DNA of 6,152 bases from the NCBI GenBank assembly GCA_015654715.1, contig JAATGK010000010.1:1-6152 (forward strand), given 5' to 3'. This document shows positions 1-5,485 of this stretch, piece by piece (the stretch's first letter is position 1; each line of letters opens with the position of its first letter). The notes beneath the pieces were generated by a model, which was not told where the DNA came from, did not search any database, and was given only the letters and a program-made list of their open reading frames with translations. The position numbers were made by a program, and so were the translations under genes. This DNA is from Alphaproteobacteria bacterium. GTDB lineage: Bacteria; Pseudomonadota; Alphaproteobacteria; Micropepsales; Micropepsaceae.

Positions 1-989
1 GGGAGATGCAGGACCGATTGCCGGTGGGCGCCTTCCACCAGTTCATTCCGGTCGACACGCCGGGCGCGACGGCGCGCTTCCTCGATCATTGGCAGCCTGA
101 GGCCGGACTGTTCGTCGATTCCGACATCTGGCCCAACCTGATCCTTGGCGCCCGCGCGCGCGGTGTGAAGCTTGCGCTAATCAACGCCCGCATGACCGCG
201 CGTTCGTTCAAGAGCTGGCGCTGGGTGCGCAAGACGGCGGCAGCCATCCTGTCGTCGTATCAGGTGTGCCTCGCGCAAGACGAAGAGATCGGCGCCCGCT
301 TCCGCGACCTCGGCACGCCCAATGTGCAAGTCATCGGCAGCTTGAAAGCCGATGCCCCGGTGCTACCCGCCGATCCGGCCAAGCTGGCGGAGCTGCGCAA
401 GGCGATCGGCGATCGGCCGGTTTTGCTGGCGGCGCAAACCCATCCCGGCGAAGAGGAAACCATCCTTCCCGCCCACGACGCGCTGCGCCGCAGCTTCCCG
501 AATTTGCTCACCATCATCGTGCCGCGCCACATCCAACGCGCCGGCGACATTGCGATGCTGTGCGGCACCCGCAATAACAAGCGACGCTCGACCGGCGAAC
601 TGCCGGATGATGCCACCGCCGTCTATATCGCCGACACCATGGGCGAGCTCGGCCTGTTCTATCGCCTGACGCGGTTCTGTTTCATCGGCGGCAGCTTGAT
701 CCGGCATGGCGGGCAAAATCCGCTCGAGCCGGCCAAGCTTGGATGCGCCGTGCTGACCGGCCCGCACACCTACAATTTCACCACCGCCTTTGACGCGCTG
801 CTCGCTGCACAAGGCGTCGGATTGGTCGACGCCGCCAGCGATATCGCGAACCTCGCAACCAAACTTCTCAACGATCCGGCGGCAGCGGCACGGCTCGGCG
901 ATGCGGCAAAAGCGGGCGCGGCCGGGCTCGGCGGGGCGGTCGCCAAAACCGTTGCCATCGTGGTGAAGATGCTCGATGCGCGCGCCTGA
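1..989 (+). CDS. waaA: 3-deoxy-D-manno-octulosonic acid (Kdo) transferase, 5'-truncated by the window edge
   Basis: WaaA (KdtA) transfers Kdo from CMP-Kdo to lipid IVA at the cytoplasmic face of the inner membrane, the first step of LPS core assembly. The frame is open to the left edge (first full codon at base 3), so the ATG at 6 is probably internal. About 327 residues are visible against a family length near 420; the missing part would hold the membrane anchor and catalytic Glu. Counting that ATG as residue 1, motifs are DSDIWPN (38-44, usually ESELWPN), NARM (60-63), GSLKAD (111-116), AAQTHPGEE (142-150), VPRHIQRA (172-179), DTMGELGLFY (210-219), IGGSLIRHGGQNPLEPAKLG (227-246) and GPHTYNF (252-258). 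These cover the end of the N-terminal glycosyltransferase domain and the whole GT-B C-terminal half. The 3' end overlaps lpxK by 14 bp. Whether one or two Kdo residues are added cannot be read from the sequence. Confidence 0.96.
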   Translation, partial: EMQDRLPVGAFHQFIPVDTPGATARFLDHWQPEAGLFVDSDIWPNLILGARARGVKLALINARMTARSFKSWRWVRKTAAAILSSYQVCLAQDEEIGARFRDLGTPNVQVIGSLKADAPVLPADPAKLAELRKAIGDRPVLLAAQTHPGEEETILPAHDALRRSFPNLLTIIVPRHIQRAGDIAMLCGTRNNKRRSTGELPDDATAVYIADTMGELGLFYRLTRFCFIGGSLIRHGGQNPLEPAKLGCAVLTGPHTYNFTTAFDALLAAQGVGLVDAASDIANLATKLLNDPAAAARLGDAAKAGAAGLGGAVAKTVAIVVKMLDARA

Positions 990-1938
990 CTTCTGGGACC
1001 GCGACGATGCGGCGGCCAAGCTCGCCGCAGCCGTGCTGGCGCCTCTCGGCTGGCTCTATGGCGCCAGCGTGCGCTGGAAGGCGAAAAATGCCCAGCCGTA
1101 TCGCGCCCGGGTGCCGGTCGTTTGTATCGGCAACATTTCGGCCGGCGGCACCGGCAAGACGCCGGTCGCCATTGCGGTCGCGGATGCGATCATCGCGCGC
1201 GGCAAGAACCCATTCTTTCTGACGCGCGGCTATGGCGGACGGCTGGCCGGCCCCGTTGTGGTCGGCAAAAACCACACTGCGGCAGATGTCGGCGACGAGC
1301 CTCTCATCTTGGCCCGCAAAGCGGCGACCGTGGTTTCTCGCGACCGCCGCGAGGGCGCGATGCTGGCGGTGGCGCGCGGCGCCGATGTCATCGTGATGGA
1401 TGATGGTCATCAGAACTTCGCTCTGGCCAAAGACCTGTCGCTGGTCGTGGTCGATGGCGAGCGCGGTTTCGGCAACGGCCACGTCCTGCCCGCCGGACCT
1501 TTGCGCGAGCCCGTGGCGCAAGGCTTGGCCCGCGCCGATGCGGTGATCGTGACCGGCGATGGCACCCCCGCCCTGCCTGGGTTCAATGGCCCCGTGCTGC
1601 GCGCCCATGTGGCACCCGTGGGCGGCACGGACTGGAAAGGCGTTCGCGTGCTGGCCTTTGCCGGCATCGGCCGTCCCGAAAAGCTGTTCCGCACCCTGGC
1701 GGGCCTTGGCGCGGAGCTTGCCGAAACCATCTCGTTTGCCGACCACCACCCTTATAACAATCAGGAGTTGAATGCCTTGAAGGCCCGGGCGGGCGGCGCC
1801 CGGCTGGTCACGACCGAAAAGGACTACGTCCGGATCGCGGAATCGGGCCGCGACGGCATCTCCTTCCTGCCCGTCATCGCCACCATCGAACCGCACGGGT
1901 TAGATCGGTTGCTTGACAGGCTGGGCGGGGCGCGATAG
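976..1938 (+). CDS. lpxK: Tetraacyldisaccharide 4'-kinase
   Basis: LpxK uses ATP to phosphorylate the 4' position of tetraacyldisaccharide-1-phosphate, giving lipid IVA at the inner face of the cytoplasmic membrane. The 320-residue product has the usual family length. An amphipathic/hydrophobic N-terminal stretch (about 13-30) fits the family's membrane-associated helix. The P-loop is GGTGKTP (57-63), followed by LTRGYGG (82-88), GDEP (106-109), the DDGHQN motif (142-147) with its catalytic Asp pair, LPAGPLREP (171-179), FAGIGRPEKLFRTL (228-241), FADHHPY (254-260) with the conserved His, and TTEKDYVR (279-286). No key residue is missing. The start at 976 is supported by a Shine-Dalgarno-like GGTGAAG at 962-968, 7 nt upstream and inside waaA, and by the MRAPDFW N-terminus typical of alphaproteobacterial LpxK. 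The 14-bp overlap with waaA suggests translational coupling. The enzyme supplies the substrate of WaaA. Confidence 0.97.
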   Translation: MRAPDFWDRDDAAAKLAAAVLAPLGWLYGASVRWKAKNAQPYRARVPVVCIGNISAGGTGKTPVAIAVADAIIARGKNPFFLTRGYGGRLAGPVVVGKNHTAADVGDEPLILARKAATVVSRDRREGAMLAVARGADVIVMDDGHQNFALAKDLSLVVVDGERGFGNGHVLPAGPLREPVAQGLARADAVIVTGDGTPALPGFNGPVLRAHVAPVGGTDWKGVRVLAFAGIGRPEKLFRTLAGLGAELAETISFADHHPYNNQELNALKARAGGARLVTTEKDYVRIAESGRDGISFLPVIATIEPHGLDRLLDRLGGAR

Positions 1939-1949
1939 CCGCGCACCCT

Positions 1950-2888
1950 ATGAAGGCACCGCCAGTACTCTCCCTTGGCAAGACCATACGGTTTCTCGGC
2001 GAAGCCGCGCCGTTTTTTGCCTTCATGGCGCTGTTCCGGCTGATCGGCATCGATGCCGCGTCGGCTTTGGGCGGCTTCATTGGGCGGCACCTTTATTCGC
2101 GTCTGCCGTCTGCCAATACCGCGCGCCGGAACCTGAAAGCCGCCTATCCCGAAAAAACGCCGGACGAAATCGAAGCCATCGTTCGCCAGGTCTGCGACAA
2201 CCTCGGGCGTGTGGTCGGCGAATATCCCCATCTCGACAAATTGACCCTCGGCCCCGGCCAGCGCATCGAAATCGACGGCACCGAATATGCCGAGGCCGCC
2301 ATCGCCGCCGGCAAAGGCGTCATGTTCATTTCCGGGCATCTGGCCAATTGGGAAGCGATGCCGATCGCCGCCGCCCATCTCGGCTATGAAGGCGGCCTCG
2401 TCTATCGCCCGCCGAACAATCCCTATGTGGCGCGCTGGATCACCAAACAGCGTGGCAAAACTGGTCCGTCCGAACAGATCACCAAAGGCGCGCGAGGCAC
2501 GCGGCGCATCTTCACGCTGCTCAGGCGGGGCAAAGCCATTTTCATGCTGGTCGACCAGAAGACCTATGAAGGCGTGCCGGTGCCGTTTTTCGGACGCGAT
2601 GCGCTGACCACCTCGGCCCCGGCCTCGCTGGCGCTGAAGATGGGATCGGCGCTGCTGCCGACCTCGTGCAAGCGCGTGAACGGCGCTCATTTCCGCCTGA
2701 CGATCAATCCGCCGGTGACGTTCACGCCGACCGGCAATAGCGAAGCGGATGCGCTGGCGCTCACCGCCAAGATCACCGCGGCGGTGGAAACCATGGTGCG
2801 CCAAGACCCGGCGCAATGGCTATGGACGCACCACCGCTGGACGACCCCGCGCGATCTCGAAAAGATGAAGGCGCAGGGGTTTATTTGA
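1950..2888 (+). CDS. lpxL: Lipid A biosynthesis late acyltransferase (LpxL/HtrB family)
   Basis: This family transfers an acyl chain from acyl-ACP to a hydroxyacyl chain of Kdo-lipid IVA, forming an acyloxyacyl group at the inner membrane. The 312 residues match the family length. A hydrophobic N-terminal segment (about 17-45) would anchor it. Conserved elements are ARRNL (58-62), the catalytic HX4E in SGHLANWE (128-135; H130, E135), RPPNNPYV (153-160), LRRGKAIFMLVDQK (191-204), FFGRDALTTSAPASLALK (213-230) and PAQWLWTHHRW (287-297). HX4E agrees with LpxL-type catalytic dyads. The ATG at 1950 is the only start after the in-frame stop at 1914 that keeps the full domain. It has no clear Shine-Dalgarno, so ribosomes probably come from lpxK, which ends 11 bp upstream. 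The stop codon lies inside the converging M23 gene. Chain length and acylation position are not predictable, so LpxL and LpxM roles cannot be separated. The symbol is a family assignment. Confidence 0.9.
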   Translation: MKAPPVLSLGKTIRFLGEAAPFFAFMALFRLIGIDAASALGGFIGRHLYSRLPSANTARRNLKAAYPEKTPDEIEAIVRQVCDNLGRVVGEYPHLDKLTLGPGQRIEIDGTEYAEAAIAAGKGVMFISGHLANWEAMPIAAAHLGYEGGLVYRPPNNPYVARWITKQRGKTGPSEQITKGARGTRRIFTLLRRGKAIFMLVDQKTYEGVPVPFFGRDALTTSAPASLALKMGSALLPTSCKRVNGAHFRLTINPPVTFTPTGNSEADALALTAKITAAVETMVRQDPAQWLWTHHRWTTPRDLEKMKAQGFI

Positions 2889-3714
2889 CGGGCGGTTCCG
2901 GCGTGCTCGTCGCGCGCGAGGGATCGAGCTTAAGCTGGAACCAGCACAGCCCCCAATGGCAATGCGGGCCGGTAGCGCGTCCGGTCATGCCGACGTTGCC
3001 GATGACATCGCCGCGCCGCACCGCATCACCCGCTTTTACCAGCCGCGCGCTTTGATGCAGATAACACGTCGAGACCCCGTGGCCGTGATCGATCAGGGTG
3101 AAGCCGCCTTCGAGATAATAATCGTCGGCAATGCTGACAATGCCATCGGCGGCGGCATGGATCGGCGTGCCTGCGGGTGCGGCGATGTCCACCGCCAGAT
3201 GCGGCGCCATCGGTGTGCCGTTGAGGATGCGCTGGCTGCCGTAAACGCCGCTGAGGCGTCCGGCGAAGGGCCAGTCCAGCGGCTTGGCAAAGCCGATGCC
3301 ATCGCTATCGGCCTCGCGCGCCGCAAAGATCGCCTCGCGCTCCCGCTTCATGCGCTCGGCCACCTCCGGCGGCGGCTCGACGTATTCTTGCGGCAGGCCG
3401 GTGATCGATTGGATGTCGTATTGGCGCTTGATCGGCTGGAGCACGTCCTCGTAGTCCGGCTCGTCCGTGAAGACGGCGTGGACGCGAACCGGCGTTTCGC
3501 CATCATAGCTGAGACCGAAGGTGAACAGGCCCTCCGGCGAGACGTGCACCGGCTTGCCGTCGACCAGCACCGTCACGCCCGGCGCGACGTTGCCGACGAC
3601 AAGGCCGCCTTGCTCGAACGAGCCGCGCAAGGAAAGCCGCGACGCAAACGCGCGCGCCCGCGGCAGCAGCACCAGGGCCGCAGCGGTGGCGAGCAGCGTG
3701 CGGCGGGCAATCAT
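2881..3714 (-). CDS. Exported M23 (LytM-type) zinc metallopeptidase, probable peptidoglycan endopeptidase
   Basis: M23 peptidases cut peptide bridges of peptidoglycan. The 277-residue product starts MIARRTLLAT with a hydrophobic core (about 7-18) and an Ala-rich cleavage zone (20-24), a signal peptide with a weak twin-arginine look. Residues about 28-100 form an N-terminal beta-type domain (GLVVGNVAPG at 37-46, VDGKPVHVSPEGLFTFG at 51-67). A Pro/charged linker follows (YDIQSITGLP 99-108, PPPEVAERMKRERE 114-127). The C-terminal M23 domain (about 150-265) is intact: H172xxxD176, VDIAAPAGTPI (175-185), YLH with H220, and HxH at H251/H253. It should therefore be active rather than a degenerate LytM factor. 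Its only cysteines (217, 252, 257) sit at the active site. The start at 3714 is chosen because it begins the signal peptide and overlaps the DUF2093 stop in an ATGA. A longer reading to 3795 would put basic sequence before the signal. The 3' end overlaps lpxL by 8 bp. Confidence 0.9.
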   Translation of the reverse strand: MIARRTLLATAAALVLLPRARAFASRLSLRGSFEQGGLVVGNVAPGVTVLVDGKPVHVSPEGLFTFGLSYDGETPVRVHAVFTDEPDYEDVLQPIKRQYDIQSITGLPQEYVEPPPEVAERMKREREAIFAAREADSDGIGFAKPLDWPFAGRLSGVYGSQRILNGTPMAPHLAVDIAAPAGTPIHAAADGIVSIADDYYLEGGFTLIDHGHGVSTCYLHQSARLVKAGDAVRRGDVIGNVGMTGRATGPHCHWGLCWFQLKLDPSRATSTPEPPVK

Positions 3715-3938
3715 TTCGGCGTTTTTCCCGCCTCCCGGAAGCGGTTCAGCGCCACGCCGGCGGTGGCATAAGCTTCTTGCAGTTCGACATTCCAATAGCG
3801 CAGCGCTTCGAGCGGAATGTGCACGCCGGTCACGGCACAGACGACGAAGGTGCCGGGTTTGATCACCCGGTATTCGCCGTCGAGGTATTCGAGTTCGGCC
3901 TGGCCGTCGGGCCGAATATCCCGTTCCATCTTGTTCAT
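3711..3938 (-). CDS. DUF2093 family small protein of unknown function
   Basis: A 75-residue protein matching the DUF2093 pattern: an N-terminal MNKMERD, then EYLDGEYRVIKPGTFV (16-31), CAVTG (34-38) and IPLEALRYWNVELQEAYA (41-58), then a short charged tail. It has one cysteine (C34), no signal peptide and no membrane segment, so it is probably cytoplasmic. No biochemical role is known to me. DUF2093 genes recur beside xseA in Alphaproteobacteria, which suggests shared expression, but a functional link is only inference. The start at 3938 is set by the family N-terminus and by the AAAGAGG ribosome binding site 10 nt upstream. A longer frame to 4097 would run into xseA and adds only low-complexity Arg/Pro sequence. 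It lies 55 bp after the xseA stop and overlaps the M23 start by 4 bp, so the three genes likely form one transcript. Confidence 0.88.
   Translation of the reverse strand: MNKMERDIRPDGQAELEYLDGEYRVIKPGTFVVCAVTGVHIPLEALRYWNVELQEAYATAGVALNRFREAGKTPK
3731..3735 (-). promoter_or_regulatory. Shine-Dalgarno-like GGAGG upstream of the M23 gene, at unusual spacing
   Basis: On the minus strand a perfect GGAGG lies inside the end of the DUF2093 gene, 16 nt before the M23 ATG at 3714. That is longer than the usual 5-10 nt. No alternative in-frame start codon lies between the two. The ATGA stop/start overlap could let terminating ribosomes reach the start while held by this site. The role is inferred. 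Confidence 0.4.
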
Positions 3939-3948
3939 GCGTGCAACG

Positions 3949-3955
3949 CCTCTTT
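3949..3955 (-). promoter_or_regulatory. Ribosome binding site of the DUF2093 gene
   Basis: The minus strand reads AAAGAGG, ending 10 nt before the ATG at 3938, inside the 55-bp gap after xseA. It supports the short 75-residue reading over the longer frame that runs back into xseA. No hairpin followed by a T-run is visible in this gap, so transcription probably continues from xseA. Confidence 0.6.
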
Positions 3956-3993
3956 CGGTCTCAGGTTTTAAGCGAGGCGGAGGCCGCGCGCCA

Positions 3994-5406
3994 TCAAAAC
4001 AAATCGCCTTGGTTGCCTGGGGTCTTTTTGGCCGGCGGGTGGGATTTGGCGGCCGGCGGATGCGCCCCGGCGCCGGCCACGACCGGAACCGCCCCATCGG
4101 CGAAGGTCAGAGTCAGGGTTTCGCCCAGCGCCACGGCCGACGCAGCGCGCTTGAGGCCGCCATCGGCGCCACGCACCAGGGCAAAGCCGCGCGCCAGCAC
4201 CGCCCGGTGGCTGACGCTGTCGAGCACCCGGACGAGCCCCTCCAGCCGCTGAGCCGCCTCCGTCAGCCGGGTGCGGTGGACGCGATTAAGGCGTAATCCC
4301 AGCATTTTGGCCCGCTCGGCCCCCTGGGCCAGCCGGTTTTTAAGCCCGGCCGGGCGGAGCAACGCCGCGGCCTCGACGAAGTGGCGGTGATGCACCTCCA
4401 GGTTGCGGCGCAGTGCATTGGTCACGCGTTCGGCGGCTTGGTCGAAACGCTGGCGCGGCGCGGCAAAAAGCTGGTCGGCCCGCGGCAGCACCCGGGCAAG
4501 ATGCCGCAAGGTGTCGCGCCGCCGCTCCATCTGGACCGCTGCCGAGCGCCCCAGCCGCCGTTCGAGGTCGAGGGTCTGGGAAATGAGTTCACTCCTGACC
4601 GGCACCGCCATTTCCGCCGCGGCGGTCGGGGTCGGGGCGCGGACATCGGAGACGAAGTCGATCAAAGTGGTGTCGGTCTCGTGCCCGACGGCGGAAATGA
4701 CCGGGATTTCGCACGCGGCGACGGCGCGGATCACCACTTCTTCGTTGAAGGCCATCAAATCTTCGATTGAGCCGCCGCCACGAGCCACGATCAGCACGTC
4801 GGGGCGCGGCAGGCCGTCTTTGGGCAGCGCCGCAAAGCCGCGGATCGCGGCGGCAATCTCGCCCGCAGCGCGCTCGCCTTGCACCGCCACCGGCCACAGC
4901 AGCACCCGGCGCGGAAAACGATCCTGCAACCGCTGCATGATGTCCCGGATCACCGCGCCGGTGGGCGACGTGATGACGCCGATGACCTCCGGCAGATAAG
5001 GCAGCTTCTTCTTGCGGGCGGCATCGAACAGGCCTTCCGCCGCCAGCATTTTCTTGCGCTCCTCCAGCATCGCCATCAGAGCGCCGAGACCGGCCAGTTC
5101 CACCTGCTCGACGATGAGCTGATAGCGCGAGGAGCCGCCGTAAGAGGACACGCGGCCGGTGCAAACGACCTCCAGCCCAGCCTGCGGCTTGATCTTGAGC
5201 GCCCGCACCGCGCCCTTCCAGATCACGGCGTTGAGGACGCATTTCTCGTCCTTGAGGTCGAAATAGACGTGACCCGAGGAATGAAATTTCAAGCCGCTGA
5301 TCTCGCCGCGGACGCGGACAAAGGGGAACGCCTCCTCCACCGTGTGCTTGAGGGCGGCGGAAATCTCGGAAACGCTGAATTCGGGCAGATTCGTTCGGTC
5401 GGACAT
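3994..5406 (-). CDS. xseA: Exodeoxyribonuclease VII large subunit
   Basis: XseA is the catalytic large subunit of exonuclease VII, which degrades single-stranded DNA from both ends together with small XseB subunits, in the cytoplasm. From the start at 5406 it has 470 residues. The N-terminus LPEFSVSEISAALK (7-20) begins an OB-fold DNA-binding domain (to about 100) with RVRGEISGLKFHSSGHVYFD (31-50). The catalytic domain carries GVITSPTGAVIRDI (143-156), RPDVLIVARGGGSIEDL (201-217), FNEE (220-223) and ISAVGHETDTTLIDFVSDVR (237-256), then APTPTAAAE (257-265). An Arg/Leu-rich helical region (about 271-420) fits the family's long coiled arm. The Ala/Pro/Lys-rich tail ends in QGDLF, which resembles a beta-clamp-binding motif. 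The start at 5406 matches the family N-terminus (MSDRTNLPEF). The longer reading to 5487 would begin on top of the purD start codon. No strong Shine-Dalgarno precedes it. xseB is not in the window. Confidence 0.96.
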   Translation of the reverse strand: MSDRTNLPEFSVSEISAALKHTVEEAFPFVRVRGEISGLKFHSSGHVYFDLKDEKCVLNAVIWKGAVRALKIKPQAGLEVVCTGRVSSYGGSSRYQLIVEQVELAGLGALMAMLEERKKMLAAEGLFDAARKKKLPYLPEVIGVITSPTGAVIRDIMQRLQDRFPRRVLLWPVAVQGERAAGEIAAAIRGFAALPKDGLPRPDVLIVARGGGSIEDLMAFNEEVVIRAVAACEIPVISAVGHETDTTLIDFVSDVRAPTPTAAAEMAVPVRSELISQTLDLERRLGRSAAVQMERRRDTLRHLARVLPRADQLFAAPRQRFDQAAERVTNALRRNLEVHHRHFVEAAALLRPAGLKNRLAQGAERAKMLGLRLNRVHRTRLTEAAQRLEGLVRVLDSVSHRAVLARGFALVRGADGGLKRAASAVALGETLTLTFADGAVPVVAGAGAHPPAAKSHPPAKKTPGNQGDLF

Positions 5407-5420
5407 GATCCACAGATCAT
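5405..5420. repeat. Perfect inverted repeat overlapping the xseA start codon
   Basis: The + strand reads ATGATC-CACA-GATCAT: two perfect 6-bp arms around a 4-base spacer, each arm containing GATC. Two bases of the xseA ATG (5406-5404) lie in one arm. In xseA mRNA the arms could form a hairpin that partly hides the start codon. As DNA it could be an operator for a dimeric regulator. A chance occurrence is possible. Only the symmetry itself is certain. Confidence 0.55.
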
Positions 5421-5485
5421 ACAAGAACTGCGCTTGAATCCAGGGGTTTCTTGGGGGACGGTCCGGCAACAGCGGGAGATTTTCC
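5407..5485. promoter_or_regulatory. 79-bp divergent control region between xseA and purD
   Basis: This is the only stretch in the window where promoters for two divergent units must lie, unless they are inside genes. On the minus strand a TATGAT at 5421-5416 resembles a sigma-70 -10 box. It would start transcription only a few bases before the xseA ATG, but no good -35 sequence (TTGACA-like) stands 16-18 nt upstream of it. I see no convincing -10/-35 pair for purD. A GAATC at 5436-5440 fits the GANTC site of the CcrM methyltransferase common in Alphaproteobacteria. No terminator is present. Confidence 0.4.
5474..5478 (+). promoter_or_regulatory. Ribosome binding site of purD
   Basis: GGGAG lies 7 nt before the purD ATG at 5486, ideal spacing. 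It fixes the purD start, which also matches the family N-terminus [15 protein letters not shown]. Confidence 0.7.

Noticed and set aside
868..1896. Minus-strand open frame of 342 codons opposite waaA/lpxK
   Set aside because: It is antisense to two well-supported genes. The product is rich in Gly/Arg/His/Asp with no recognisable motif, which is the usual artefact of GC-rich coding DNA.
1824..2816. Minus-strand open frame of 330 codons opposite lpxK/lpxL
   Set aside because: It lies opposite lpxL, which has all catalytic motifs. The antisense product has biased composition and no family features.
2906..2920. Weak inverted repeat just past the lpxL stop, considered as a terminator
   Set aside because: The stem is only about five pairs with a wobble, and no T-run follows.
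2927..2936. AGCTTAAGCT, a 10-bp perfect palindrome near the lpxL/M23 convergence
   Set aside because: It has no spacer and cannot form a hairpin loop. It lies in M23 coding sequence (Leu-Lys-Leu) and is not a plausible terminator.
2956..3771. Plus-strand open frame of 271 codons opposite the M23 gene
   Set aside because: The M23 gene has an intact zinc site and signal peptide on the other strand. The plus-strand frame is Arg/Ala/Asp-rich without motifs.
3715..3795. N-terminal extension of the M23 protein starting at 3795
   Set aside because: It would place 27 basic, non-conserved residues before the signal peptide and lie wholly inside the DUF2093 gene.
3939..4097. N-terminal extension of the DUF2093 protein starting at 4097
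   Set aside because: It would overlap the end of xseA and adds low-complexity Arg/Pro sequence. The AAAGAGG site supports the start at 3938.
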